Positions 1-11,060 of a stretch of DNA of 64,000 nt are shown piece after piece. Position 1 is the stretch's first letter, and the number at the start of each line of letters is the position of its first letter. Location: assembly GCA_958510825.1 (NCBI GenBank), contig OY294048.1, positions 35,491,026-35,555,025 on the forward strand, in the 5' to 3' direction. Below the pieces are notes generated by a model, which saw only the letters and a list, made by a program, of their open reading frames with translations, was not told where the DNA came from and did no database searches. The stretch is from Brachypterus glaber. Taxonomy: Eukaryota; Arthropoda; Insecta; Coleoptera; Kateretidae. Both the position numbers and the translations under genes were made by a program.

Positions 1-870
1 TCATTTTGAGTCTATTAGACCAAATATACCCTAAAAAAAATAAAGAAACATATGGGCAAATCAAGAATTTTATAAGCTTCAAAATATTTATATTGTAAAA
101 TTACATTAGATGCGAGAAACCACCTAATTGTATGGTAAAATTACTCCAGAAATTAATGTTTACTTTAAAAATATGCTAACATACAAAACTTTTTTTGTAT
201 AAAAATATGCTAACATACACAACTTTTTTTGTATAAAATGAAAAATTCCTTCTAAACTACTGTTATATCACATTAAAAATAATAAAAATCAACATACTAT
301 TATTACAGTGCAGGACCTCACAGTTGTGAGTGTTAAAGTTTCATGGAAAAAAAATCGATCGTTGTAATGGATCGAAAAGTATTGTACTTGCACTGCAACT
401 GTGTCTTATTTGTGCAAAATTCTTGCAGATGTCAGTGATTTCATCGTTACAAGAAGCCTGTTTATTTTTTAACATGAAAATAAAATGCAAAACTTATTTT
501 TTATATACCTTCTGTATCCCTTTGACTTTAGGACCTCACAATTGTAAGCGTTAAAGTTTCATATTTTATTATTATGTCAAAATGAGCAAAGTAACATTTC
601 CGGGAGTCAAAAGGGCATACAGTACATAACTGCATGTATTAATGTGATATTTAAATAAACTGTAAATCGCACTGTTCCACCGCATTTTCCTTATCGAGAA
701 AATGTGCAAATAAGTTTGAAATTTTAATTATTTTGTTGTTTGGACCGTGATTATAAAAAGCGATAAAAAGTAATCCTGAAACGTAAATTTTAACTTTCCT
801 TGGCATCGTATACATTACCGGTAATGTTGTTATGTTTATATGTAATTTACTATTAACGTACAAAATTTGT
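1..870. other. Non-coding stretch with short direct repeats
   Basis: No convincing gene is seen. A 34-bp unit is tandemly duplicated with one mismatch (167-200 and 201-234). A 33-bp block beginning AGGACCTCAC is present at 312-344 and again, diverged, at 530-562, a spacing of 218 bp. These look like local duplications. The short open frames here are low-complexity and lack splice or start context. Confidence 0.6.
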
Positions 871-876
871 GCAGAC

Positions 877-2345
877 TCAGAAAATGTCATTGTAATTTTA
901 ATACTAAAATTTATTTGTAAATACATATTTGTTATTTATATCACCACCATTGTTATTTAATACTTTACTTGTGATATTAAATACTACAAAGTGTTTATTG
1001 TATACAAAATTTTGTCATACTAACATAGAGACCGTGCTGGTACATTTGGATCCCCACACACCATGTGTTTATTAATACTAGCATGTTATAGTAAAAATTA
1101 CTGTACGATTTGGTAAAGCATATCACACTTATAGTATGGTATACTTTGAGTTGTTGTTAAGTTGTATTACTGATCTAGTTTAAAGTATGTTACAGTATTC
1201 AAAAAAATTAACAATCGGTAAATAATACCAAAATAATGATTAGTAATAATATAAAGATTGCAACCACACACAATTACACACTGACAAAATAATTTATCCT
1301 TTTTTTAGTCTTCTCTGTTTTATTACTAAACAAAATTTTGATATTATTTACCGATTGTTATTTTACTAAATACTGTAACATACTTTAAACTAGATCAATA
1401 ACACAACAACTACAACTTAAAATATACCAAACTATAACTGTGATATAATTTACCAAATGTTACAGTATTAATATACACATGTTGCGTGGGGATCCAAATG
1501 TACCAGCACGGTCTCTATGTTAGTATGACAACATTTTGTATACAATACACACATTGTAGTATTTAATGTCACAAGTAAAGTATTAAATACCAATGATGGC
1601 GATATAAATAAAAAATACAGAGCGGTCCAAAAATCACCCCCTCTTAACTTTTGAACCAGTTGAGATATCGACTTCAAATTTGGAACTTTTAAATAAGACA
1701 ACTTAAACTATCTTTTAGCATATATTTAATACTTTCAGCTCTTAAAATGTGGGCATGGGGGCACATTTTTTTAAATGGAAAGGGGGGTCGTGTAATACAT
1801 AATTTTAAAGCTTATAAAATTCTCCATTTAACTCCGTATTTTTAAATTAAAAAAAAAATTGGGTATAAAATGGGGTTGAAAGTGGTTATTAATGTCAAAA
1901 TCTCTCTAAAAAAACAAATAACTTTTTAAAAATGCCTAATTTCATCATAAAAAAATGTTAATTATACTTTTAAACTAATTTTAGTTGACATAAATAAAAA
2001 TTTATAACAAAAAACTTAAAAAATCGAATGTTTTAGCACAAAAAATTGAAAAATCAAAACCTTAAAAAACATTTTTAAAAAATTTAAAAATGTTAGTTTA
2101 AATAGAGAATTTTATAAACTTTAAAATGATGTATCACACGATACATTTAAAAAAATGTCCCCATGCCCCCCTGCCCACATTTTAAGAGCTGAAAATATCA
2201 AATATATGCTAAAGGATAGTTTAAGTTGTCTTATTTAAGAGTTCTAAAAGGGGGGGGGTGACTTTTGGACCGCACTGTATGTATTAACAAATAACGTTCA
2301 GTATTAAAAATACAACGAATTTTTCTGAGTGCACAATCGTTTGAG
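877..2345. mobile_element. Foldback transposon A, copy 1, interrupted by element B
   Basis: The two arms (about 877-1250 and 1345-1617 plus 2278-2345) are inverted repeats of each other around a short centre near 1300. Each arm contains a block running through GGATCC and the GTGCTGGTACATTTGG motif. The terminal part of the right arm is separated from the rest by nested element B (1618-2277). A second copy without that insertion lies at 36176-36935, which confirms the family and its extent. No transposase frame is visible, so it is non-autonomous. Exact outer borders are uncertain because homology fades around CAGAAAAT at the left and its mirror at the right. Confidence 0.85.
1618..2277. mobile_element. 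Foldback MITE B, copy 1 (TA target)
   Basis: Ends are CAGAGCGGTCCAAAA and its near-mirror TTTTGGACCGCACTG, followed inward by GTCACCCCC-type sequence, so the terminal inverted repeats extend for hundreds of bases. It is flanked by TA on both sides (1616-1617 and 2278-2279). Removing it with one TA rebuilds the sequence of foldback A copy 2 (around 36898-36905). The size is 660 bp and no coding capacity is seen. TA target choice fits Tc1/mariner-type mobilisation, which is an inference from the TSD only. Confidence 0.93.
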
Positions 2346-2820
2346 CCCCTTTTCCCCTGCATTGCTACGGAACTGGATATGCCCCACGGCATATAGTAAC
2401 ATGGCATACTCTCCCCTATCAACCTACGAGAAAGACATATTTGAATAAAGGAAAATTGCACTTTATTTAAATTGAATATATGTATTTAAATTTTAAGTAA
2501 AAGTATTCTTGTATTGTTAAATAAGAATGTGAAGTTTTAACAAATTGTAAAATGTTCAAGATTAAATTATTTAATACCTACGTTGTTTACTAGTCTCAAA
2601 AGACTCGCGAAGTTGTAGATGAGAAAATTGTTTAATAATTTCTTGAAGATGCTGCACGTGTCAACAAAGAAGTGTTTGGTGCAAAAGAAATAATTGTTCA
2701 TCTCTTTGAACTTAAATAGTTATACCGTATTTCTATTTATATAGAGTTCATACTTTTATATTTTAATTTTCCATATCTACAGATAAAGCTTGGAGATAAA
2801 AATACTGCTGCCAACAAAAG
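2346..2820. other. Unassigned AT-rich sequence
   Basis: Nothing supported is seen in this stretch: no open frame with splice context, no long inverted repeat and no RNA gene. Confidence 0.5.
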
Positions 2821-2889
2821 TATAATAATAATAATAATCTTTATTTCATCAATAAAAACTGAAATATCTAGTACAAGTATTACAGGGAT
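2821..2889 (-). mobile_element. Possible 3' tail of a minus-strand LINE
   Basis: Read on the minus strand, the sequence is TGATGAAATAAAGATTATTA followed by more ATT repeats. An AATAAA signal running into an (ATT)n tail is the usual look of a non-LTR retrotransposon 3' end. Only the tail can be recognised. It abuts the truncated 5' end of the plus-strand retroelement. Confidence 0.4.
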
Positions 2890-4077
2890 ACACAGTTTTG
2901 AATATGAAATTAGTCAAAGTGTTGTTAACTCCAGCTATATTAGGATGGGAAATATCTGATATTGAACATCAGCTTTTCGATTTACCAGTCAGATTAGGAG
3001 GATTAGCCCTAAATGATCCTGTTAAAACATGTGAAGATGCTTATCAAGTGTCATCAAATACAGTTAAAAAATTAGTTGAATGCATAAAATTAAAGGAGCC
3101 TCTCGATATTCGTGAATATGAAAATTCATTAAAATCTAGTTTAAAAGAAAAAATATCTAGAATTAAAACAAAAGAATTAGATGATAGTAATATTATTATT
3201 GATTCCTTGCCACAAAAACAACAACGTACTTTACGGCGCATTGTTGAATCAAAGGCTTCTCAATGGTTGACAGTAATTCCAACTGCATCTGATAATTTTG
3301 ATCTGTCACCAATACAATTTCGGGATGCCCTTTCATTAAGATACAGCCATCAACCAGCAGGTCTACCAACAAAATGCGATGGATGTGGAGAGAATATGAA
3401 TATTACACATGCCCTTGACTGCAAAAAAGGAGGTCTAATAAAACATGGCCATGATAATCACAGAGATAATTGTGCAATGTTAGGAAATTTATTATGGAAT
3501 GGAGTTTCAACAGAACCAATATTAAGAGAGTCGGATTCTTTAACAAACACTTCTGCATTGATCGCAGATATAAAAATAAATGGAGTTTGGGAGTCTGAGA
3601 GGGCTGCGTTTTTTGATAATCGCATTGTAAATGCAGACGCACCCTCTTACCTCTCCTTAGACTGGTCTACTATTTCGTATAATCATGCACATGAAAAACA
3701 CAGGAAATATGATAGAGTTACTGAGGACATTAGAGGATCTTTTACACCTTTAGTTTGCTCGTGTGATGGTGCTTTAGGCAAAGAGTATGAAATGTTTTTA
3801 AAGCGATTGGCAAACGGCCTTTCTGAAAAATGGAGTAAACCATTTTCGAATGTGGTTAGTTGGGTTAGAGTCCAGACTCAATTTTCCATTATTCGAAGTA
3901 TTTCTTTGAGACTTAGACGAAGAAGAAGAAAATTAAGAAGCCTAGGTTTGGAAGATGGTGCGGCTCTTCCAATAATCTTTTGAATAATTGAAAATTGATT
4001 TTTTGGAATTATTCCATTTTGTGTATTTTGGAGATTTCTTATAAATAAAATATTTGAATATAAAAAAAAAAAAAAAA
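2890..4077 (+). mobile_element. 5'-truncated retroelement with poly(A) tail
   Basis: The insertion contains the C-terminal part of a retroelement protein (2898-3983), a short 3' UTR and a 16-base A run at 4062-4077. Loss of the 5' part together with a 3' A tail is the signature of target-primed reverse transcription. The reverse transcriptase core itself is absent; homology begins in the segment that normally follows it. Target-site duplications could not be assigned with confidence. Confidence 0.75.
2898..3983 (+). CDS. Retroelement protein, C-terminal half (zinc-finger plus nuclease-like region)
   Basis: The frame is 361 codons long and open back to a stop at 2853-2855. It has no true start; TTG at 2898 or ATG at 2904 are arbitrary. 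The first 45 residues contain [12 protein letters not shown], typical of the region after the reverse transcriptase fingers and palm. A Cx2Cx7Hx3C motif (about residues 160-175, CDGCG...HALDC) leads into GGLI..H..HRD, then EPILRE, ALIADI and AAFFDNRI. This order of conserved acidic and histidine residues resembles the zinc-binding and restriction-like endonuclease modules of some retroelement families, but the exact clade is not resolved by eye. An arginine-rich stretch lies near the C-terminus, which ends in [10 protein letters not shown]. Composition is less AT-skewed than its surroundings. It is a transposon fragment, not a host gene. No in-frame stop or frameshift interrupts it, so the copy may be young. 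Confidence 0.8.
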   Translation: MNMKLVKVLLTPAILGWEISDIEHQLFDLPVRLGGLALNDPVKTCEDAYQVSSNTVKKLVECIKLKEPLDIREYENSLKSSLKEKISRIKTKELDDSNIIIDSLPQKQQRTLRRIVESKASQWLTVIPTASDNFDLSPIQFRDALSLRYSHQPAGLPTKCDGCGENMNITHALDCKKGGLIKHGHDNHRDNCAMLGNLLWNGVSTEPILRESDSLTNTSALIADIKINGVWESERAAFFDNRIVNADAPSYLSLDWSTISYNHAHEKHRKYDRVTEDIRGSFTPLVCSCDGALGKEYEMFLKRLANGLSEKWSKPFSNVVSWVRVQTQFSIIRSISLRLRRRRRKLRSLGLEDGAALPIIF

Positions 4078-4186
4078 TAGTGTTGTAAATTGTACACCAA
4101 TAGGTATAGTAATCAATACACAAACAATAAAATATATAAATACATGAAAAAAATAAATAAATACATTTAAAATTGGACATTTACAA

Positions 4187-4447
4187 TTAAACATATTCAG
4201 ACATAGAATAGGGTTCCAATTCCAATAACAATGCATGAACTTGTTTTTTATATGTGTTAAAATTTCTAGATGACTTAATGCTATTAGGCAATTTGTTAAA
4301 AACCGATATACATGAATATAAACACCCCTTTTCAAACTGTGTAAGTCTATGGATGGGAAAATTATAATTAATATTGGTTAAATTAAAAAAAAAGCGCAAG
4401 AATTGGGTCTTAATTGAAAATATATAATTTTCTTTCAAATCCTTCAT
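4187..4447 (-). pseudogene. LINE reverse-transcriptase C-terminus, truncated
   Basis: The minus-strand frame encodes about 86 residues. They include IHRLTQFEKGCLYS, FNKLPNSIK and FNTYKKQVHALLL, and the frame ends MSEYV. This spacing (a basic block, then YS..S.FNKLP..IK, then F.TYKK....LL and a short tyrosine/glutamate-rich end) is the usual C-terminus of jockey/I-type non-LTR reverse transcriptases in arthropods. That comparison is from family knowledge, not a search. The catalytic domain is missing, so this is a 5'-truncated copy. Its 3' UTR continues toward 4080 and meets the poly(A) tail of the oppositely oriented retroelement. Confidence 0.65.
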
Positions 4448-4479
4448 GTTTTTAGTATTTTCATTTCAAATTCGGTATA

Positions 4480-5010
4480 GATCGGTCAAAAGGCAAAGAA
4501 GTTATAACGGTTTAAAAAGTGTCCGGTTTTTTTTGGGCCACCCTGTAGCTAAATGGTAGAAGTTACCTCCCCCATGAATTAAACTAAAATTATTTATTTT
4601 TAAATATTAAACTATTTTTGTGAATATTTTGTACAAATAACTTTAAAATAAAATAATTTATTCTTAAGTTAAGGGTTGGTATATTTAATTTTTGCATTGT
4701 ATTTTTTTAACTTTTTCAAATGACGCATCACAAGATGGGGATTGTCGAGGCGGTTGCTATTTAAGATTCTAATTTTGAAGTAGCTGGAGATGAAAGTCCA
4801 AACCTACAAAATCATATACTTAAATTTCGCCCCTCGAAAAACCAAATTGACTATTTTTTTATAATTTTGATATTGTGCTTAGTTTGCGAGATACTTGGGG
4901 TGGATCGTTTTCAAATGTATTCAATATTAGATCATAGGATTGGGGAAAACCTGGAAACAGCTTTTGTTTATATTAATTTCCACAAAAAATGAGTTTCGAC
5001 TGGACTATTA
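4480..5010. other. Unassigned non-coding sequence
   Basis: A GGCCACCCTGTAGCT motif near 4539 looks like one end of a TA-type element, but no partner end was found. Nothing else is supported. Confidence 0.4.
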
Positions 5011-5014
5011 TTAA

Positions 5015-5300
5015 AGGGTTGAGTATGGAGTATAATTTCTTTTTGTGTGTAATAAAACAATTTATTTTTCCTAAGTACTTTCGCTTTTATTGAAAAGCAT
5101 TATCAAAGGACACTGGAAGCAAAGCGATATTTTTAATTACATTCTTAATAAACAATTTTGATTTTTTACTTACATTTTTGAACTAGTGCTCTTAGAATGG
5201 ACATTCTTTTGATAATGCTTTTCAATAAAAGCGAAAGTACTTAGGAAAAATAAATTGTTTTATTACACACAAAAAGAAATAATACTCCATACTCAACCCT
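5015..5300. mobile_element. Foldback MITE, probable TTAA target
   Basis: The two halves are inverted repeats of about 95 bp (AGGGTTGAGTATGGAGTAT at the left, mirrored at the right to CTCAACCCT) around an internal loop of about 100 bp. The left flank is TTAA (5011-5014) and the right flank is TCAA, consistent with a mutated TTAA duplication. No coding capacity is seen. Confidence 0.8.
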
Positions 5301-5404
5301 TCAATTTATTAAATGTGTGTACTTAGCCAAAGAAATTAACATTGGACTATTATTGTTAATGATTGGGTAAACCATCCATAAGGATATGCTCTTGAGACAT
5401 TATA

Positions 5405-6588
5405 GGTCAGGCGGTATCTGTTTTAGGTTGCGTGAATCGTATAGTATTCTACATTTTTGGATCAATGGGTCCAGAATATTACTAGAAATGATAATTTCAC
5501 TATGCGCATAAAATACACCAAGGGCTTTACTTTTTATTTAACAAAATGTTGCAAAATGGTGAAGAAATTCTTTTTTTTTCTCCTTTTCGTTCATATATAT
5601 TGAAGAGGAAAAAAAGTTTTTTAATTGAATTTTACACATGATAAAATTGGTTGCAAATCGAAAAAATTATTATTATTATTATTTCAAAAATAGTAAAAAT
5701 CACAAAAAAAGGGGTAAAAAATCGAGTTTTTTTTGGATTTTTTTTTCGGATACTTAAAGTATACGTAGGACCTTCAAAATTGGCTCAAGAAAACTTTATG
5801 GTGTGCTGAATCATCACAACAAATTTCATCAAAATTGGTCTGATTGTTTTTGCACAATAATTTTTCAATCCAGATTTAAAAAAAAATGCAAATTTTCAAA
5901 ATTATGCAAAGTTTAAAATAAAGACGTTAGAAACTTAAAAATTTAATCACATATGGAGAGAGCTCAAAGTGTCAAATATTTTTTGAAACATTAAAACCCG
6001 TTAATTAGGAGAGCCTAGACAGTTGTTTTGACATTTGTCGCTTATAAACAATTAGAATAACTTTATGAATTTGTCGTCTCTAACGGCTTTAATTTTGAAA
6101 ATTTGCATTTTTTTTAATCTGGATTGCTAAATTATTGTGCAAAATCTATCAAACCAATTTTGATTAAAATTGGTCTGATTCAGCACACCATAAAGTTTTC
6201 TTGGGTCAATTTTGAAGGTCCTACGTATCCGAAAAAAAAATCCAAAAAAACTCGATTTTTTTACCCCTTTTTTGTGATTTTTACTATTTTTGCAATAATA
6301 ATTATTTTTTCGATTTGTAATCAATTTTATCATAAAATTCAATTACAAAACTGTTTTTCCTCTTCAATATTTGTCTGAAATGAATAGTTACAGAGATATA
6401 TGAACGAAAAGGAGAAAAAAAAAATGAATTTCTTCTCAATTTTGCAATATTTTGTTAAATAACAAGTAAAGCCCTTGGTTTATTTTATGCGCATAGTGAA
6501 ATTTCTAGTGATATTCTGGACCCATTCATCCAAAAATGTAGGATACTTTACCCAAACATGGGTGTTTTGAAACAGATACCGCCTGGTC
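5405..6588. mobile_element. 1.2-kb foldback transposon C (TA target)
   Basis: Ends GGTCAGGCGGTATCTGTTTT and the mirrored AAACAGATACCGCCTGGTC are flanked by TA at 5403-5404 and 6589-6590. The arms are nearly continuous inverted repeats meeting near 6000, with poly-T blocks and a shared block through CCTACGTAT. Open frames inside lie on both strands of the palindrome and mirror each other, so they are not genes. Confidence 0.88.
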
Positions 6589-7580
6589 TATTATTGCATA
6601 TTTATAAATTGTTTTTAAACAATACATTCTTTTTCCCTTCACACTGGTAATACTTAAATCTTTTATAATAATGACTTAGCATTTCAGTTTGTTACTAATC
6701 AGTTCTACATGCATGATTTACCAACAATTGGTTCTCAGTTATTGAGAACCACGCAGGCAAATTTTATATTATTACCAAGATTTTGTCACACACACATAGG
6801 TACATTATTAAGTAACAATACTAAAATTTAATTTGATTGTGATCGAGTACTTCTAAAAGTTTTTCGACGGCGAAACGGAGCGTGACATGATTTTATTGAT
6901 TCATTTTAATAAAAAACGATACATATGGAGAATTGCATAATATAGGTATAATTATAAATTTATGTTGATTTTAGAAAGGGAGTATTTACTAGGGTGGGCC
7001 GTTTTTTACATTTTTTTTTTGAATTATCATCTGGCGGAGGTATTTAAACTTGCCAAATGGTTCCACTAAAAAACCCAAACGATTTTATCCAAATCGGTTA
7101 AAATTAAAAGGGCACGCTTTAAATTTTATCCAGAAACTTTTAATGTTTTATGTTATATCCAGACTCTGGATTACAGAGTTGAAGCGACAACATGCTGGAC
7201 AATAAAATTATTTTAAATTATTTCAAATTTTTGTTTAAAACATGCCTATATCGAATAAAATTTAACGTCCGTATAATAAGAAAAATAACTTTTTCACCCC
7301 ATATTATATGTTCCAAAATTTTGTTAAATGTCTGTCCAAAATGCTACGATCTGTTTTGTATAAGACTGCAGTCCATCAGATTTACCCAAAAAACACAGGG
7401 AAAATGGCATACGTGCAGACTTTCACTATAATTGATATAGCAAGCGGGGGCATCGTTAGTCTGTGGAAATACCATAGAACTAAAGAGATTGGTCTACAGT
7501 TTTATGCATATACCATGGTTTTTCTGAACATCGTTGCCCCCTCTAGAATTTTGCTTTCCAAAAAAGGTATTCTTTTAAGT
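6589..7580. other. Repeat-derived non-coding sequence
   Basis: About 7285-7345 (CTTTTTCACCCCA to GTCTGTCCAAAAT) is found in inverse orientation inside element B copy 4 (about 54865-54925), so this is a dispersed repeat fragment. A GGGTGGGCCG motif near 6992 resembles an element end. The overlapping open frames at 7192-7622 have no recognisable domain. Confidence 0.5.
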
Positions 7581-8751
7581 AAAAAGTCCAAAAGTCACCC
7601 TTTCCTCTTAACTTTTGAATGAGGTAAGATTTTTTGATTGAATTTGAAACACTTAAGGGGGGTTTCTGGTGGAATCGACCTTTTTTTAAAGATTTTTTTT
7701 TCGTAGAAAAAATTATATTTTATTATAGGGCTTTCTTAAAAATATATAGTTTCAAGTTTACAAAAAAATATATATATTTTTTTTCATCAGATCTTTTTTC
7801 AAAATGGCGGTGTTAAGGTTTTCTTAAAGAGTAAGAACCCCGCTCTAATTGAAGCGTGGATAAAATCTTTCAGGTGCTATGATAATTTTTCTACAAGTAC
7901 TTAAAAAACGGAAAAAAATATTTTCAAGAGCATTTTTCTCGAAAACGGAAAAATATAGCGATTTACTTTAGATATTCGGAATCAGGTAAAAAAATACTAT
8001 CGGAATTGTTCAACAAAATAAGCAATTCATTGTTAGAATTATTCTGCAGAAGAGTATTTACCATTATTTACCAAAAACAAGTTTTCTGGAATTAGCTTCA
8101 GGAATTCCCCCTTAAATAAGACAACCCAAACTATCTTTTCGCATATATTTAAGATTTTCAGCTCTTAAAATTTGGGCAGGGGGGCATGAGGGTTTTTTTT
8201 AATAGAAAGGTGGTCGTGTGATACATCATTTTAAAGCTCATAAAATTCTCTATTCGGCCATATATTTTTTTAATTTTTAATATTTTAAATATTTTTTTTT
8301 TGTTTAAAATAGGATTGTAAATGGGTATTTTCGTCAAAATTTCTTTTTAAAATAATCAATTTTTGAAAAAATTATTATTTTGTGTTGCAAAAACGTAAAT
8401 TATACTTTAAACTAATTTTAATTGATATAAATAAAAATTAACAAAAAAAATCTTAAAAAGTCGCATTTTTTAGCAAAAAAAAATTATAACCTTGAAAAAA
8501 ATGTTTAAAAAATAAAAATATATAGGTATAGTTAAAAAGAGAATTTTATAAGCTTTAAAATGATGTATTACACGATCCCCCTTTCCATTAAAAAAAATGT
8601 CCCCCTTACGCCCCTGTCGTTTTAAGAGCTAAAAATATCAGATATATGCAAAAATATAGTTTGTGGTGTGTTATTTAAGTGTTCCAAATTTGAAGTCGAT
8701 ACCTCAACTCGTTCGAAAATTAAGAGGGGGGATGACTTTTGGACCGCACTG
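7581..8751. mobile_element. Element B, copy 2, interrupted by a TTAA element
   Basis: The right end matches B copy 1 (GACTTTTGGACCGCACTG followed by TA at 8752-8753). The left end begins AAGTCCAAAAGTCACCC and has lost or diverged at the first few terminal bases. Internal segments such as CTTAAATAAGACAAC and TTTCAGCTCTTAAAA match the other copies. Nested element 7657-8111 splits the left arm. Confidence 0.82.
7657..8111. mobile_element. TTAA-inserted element nested in B copy 2
   Basis: It is flanked by TTAA at 7653-7656 and 8112-8115. Ends are GGGGGGTTTCTGG and (inverse) GGGGGAATTCCTG, an imperfect terminal repeat. Removing it with one TTAA restores ACACTTAAATAAGACAAC, the continuous sequence expected from other B copies. 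TTAA duplication is characteristic of piggyBac-type transposition. The 455 bp hold no gene. Confidence 0.85.
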
Positions 8752-9002
8752 TATTTTGATAACTTTTAAACTCCTCGACCTCTAGAAACATAAAATTTGA
8801 TAGGGTGTTCTTTAGAACAAGACAAACCGATCCCGCTGTTAAAATAAACATGAAACTATGAGTGGTCTTTCTAGGTCAAGCAATTTAAAACTGACCTTAA
8901 ATGTTGCTGCAAAGGCCACCTGTACTAAATTTCATCTTTCTCGGTAGCGGCGATTAAAACTTAGCAAAATATGACCTTCAACTGTAAATTTCATGTTCCT
9001 AA

Positions 9003-9650
9003 GTGGAGGCGTTTAAAAAAAAGCAAAATATGACCTTGAACTATAACGTTGACAAATGCGTATGCCAAATTTCATGTTTCTGGGTCGAAGCGTTGACTGA
9101 TAGGTAGATTGGTCTTGTGGCAAAGGCCATCTGTACCAAATTTTATGTTTCCCGATAGTGACGATTAAAAGTTAGCTAAATATGACCTTGAACTATAATT
9201 TTTACAGTTGTATACATTCAAAATTAATGCTCCATAACCCCGGGGTTGGAATATTATCAGATTCAGTTTCAGTACCTCAAAAACCTCCTAATAAGAATCA
9301 TGTAATAATTAGGATAATTATAATTAGTAGAGGCGTTTAAAAAATAGCAAAATATGACCTTGAACTGTAATGTTGACAAATGCGTATGCCAAATTTCATG
9401 TTTCTGGGTCGAAGCGTTGACTGATAGGTAGATTGGTCTTGTGGCAAAGGCCATCTGTACCAAATTTTATGTTTCCCGATAGAGACGATTAAAAGTTAGC
9501 TAAATATGACCTTAAACTGTCATTTTTAAAGTTGTACACATTTAAAATTAATGCTCCTTAACCCCGGGGTTTGAATATTATCAGATTCAGTTTCAGTAGC
9601 TCAAAACCTCTTAATAAGAATCATGTAATAATTAAGATAATTATAATTAC
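9003..9650. repeat. Two tandem copies of a 324-bp unit
   Basis: Unit starts at 9003 and 9327 align over their whole length (for example CAAATGCGTATGCCAAATTT and CCCCGGGGTT in both). Within each unit the phrase TATGACCTTGAACT recurs, and degenerate pieces continue upstream to about 8760, so the repeat probably has an older internal sub-repeat structure. Its class is unknown. Confidence 0.88.
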
Positions 9651-10299
9651 TAATTATTTTAAACATTTAAAAATTAATGCGCAACGCTGAACCTGGGTGG
9701 TGGAGTAAAACACATAGTTTCAGCGAATATATAGGTTTTATAAAAAGGTACAAATTTCAAAAAATATCACTTTGGCCACTACTGCAGTAAACGCTTCGTT
9801 TTATTGAAGCAAAAATTTTACGTATACTTACGTCATTTGCACGGTCGTGCATCTTTACCGTTTAAATGTCCATCAAATATAGTGCTAAAATTATAAGTAA
9901 TTAGAAAGTGAGTTTTTTTGGAAAACCGTAATCATTTTGATTGTCGTCGGCAATTATTTATGCGTGCCGACGGCCTCTAACGATTATACACGCATCCAAA
10001 AAATTATAGCTTTGTCGTTCACTTTCCTTCCTAGACTACATTGCTGTTATTATTAAATAATAATATTACATTGTCTATGTGATATAAAAATTTAAAACAA
10101 TAAAATTCATTTAAAAAGAAATATACATTGTACAGTATACTAGCGAAAGTTAAGTCTGATTTATTTAGGATAACAAATGTTTTGAAATATCCCAATATCA
10201 TTTTTTGCACTACTTTTTATGATATTCAATGATCATTATTTTGATTGTTTCTGTTTTAATTGACAATAGATCATACTGTTTCCCACCAAAATTTAAATG
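9651..10299. other. Non-repeated sequence with a short hairpin
   Basis: GTCGTCGGCAATT...GTGCCGACGGC (about 9942-9972) can pair as a short stem. A TGCACGGTCGTGCA near-palindrome lies at about 9838-9851, beside a possible minus-strand splice donor at 9828-9833. No frame survives across it. Nothing is supported as a gene. Confidence 0.4.
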
Positions 10300-10558
10300 T
10301 ACAAAATTGACAAAGAAAACGGACATTACAGTGAAATAGCTTTCTTACACAGTGTCGTTTTAAGGTTTTTAAGTTAAACCAATGATTAAAAAAAGTTAGG
10401 TCCTGTATAGATATACAACAATGCCAAACTGTGTTTTCGACAAAGAAAACGGACCTTCTAAAGGAAAGTCTGGACATTACAGTGAAATATAATTTGGTTT
10501 GGTCAACACCAAAGCTGAAAAAAACAACGCAAACCAACGATTAAAAAAAGTTAGGTCC
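10300..10558. repeat. Tandem duplication with 155-bp period
   Basis: GACAAAGAAAACGGAC and CATTACAGTGAAATA occur twice. AACCAA(T/C)GATTAAAAAAAGT ending TTAGGTCC is present at 10377 and 10532, giving a 155-bp period. The two copies have diverged by small insertions. Confidence 0.8.
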
Positions 10559-10559
10559 A

Positions 10560-11060
10560 TGATTTTTAACGTATGATAGTCGTAATAATTATTAATAGTA
10601 TTATTATAATTAATTATATTTTGTTCAAATATTAATATAATGTTTCAAAGCTCGTATCTTATAATTTTTTATTAATTTTGAGCATGTCGTATATTTAAAC
10701 ATTAGGTTTTTATTTGTATTTATTTATTTTATACACAATAAAATGATTTGAGGTAAATTAATCATTAAAAATGTATTTAGTTTATATTAAAAAAGTACAT
10801 TTTCAACCTATGAATAATGCGAGAAAGAGTTTTATTTCTCATTCCTGTAAAGTTGCCTTTTTTGAGATACGACGTTCTGAAATTTACGACGACGATTTGC
10901 TAATTCAATTTGTAAAATATTTTCTGGCAACATTAATTTAAATTGACACCATTCAATATTAAAACACAACTCGCGACTATATTGTAAATAATAAACACCC
11001 AATCATTCTGAATGAAAAAAAAAGCCTTTTACATATTTAATTCCAATATGTAATATCGCT
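10560..11060. other. Unassigned AT-rich sequence
   Basis: No gene, RNA or long inverted repeat is recognised here. Confidence 0.5.

Noticed and set aside
4999..5352. TGGACTATTATT direct repeat (4999-5011 and 5342-5353) as a long target duplication of the 5015 foldback
   Set aside because: The repeats lie outside the palindrome's own ends at unequal distances, and TTAA/TCAA immediately at the ends explains the insertion better.
9780..9920. Third exon of the minus-strand candidate gene (acceptor near 9891, donor near 9833)
   Set aside because: The only phase-matching frame hits a TGA directly before the donor. The splice signals are ordinary for AT-rich DNA and the centre is a near-palindrome.
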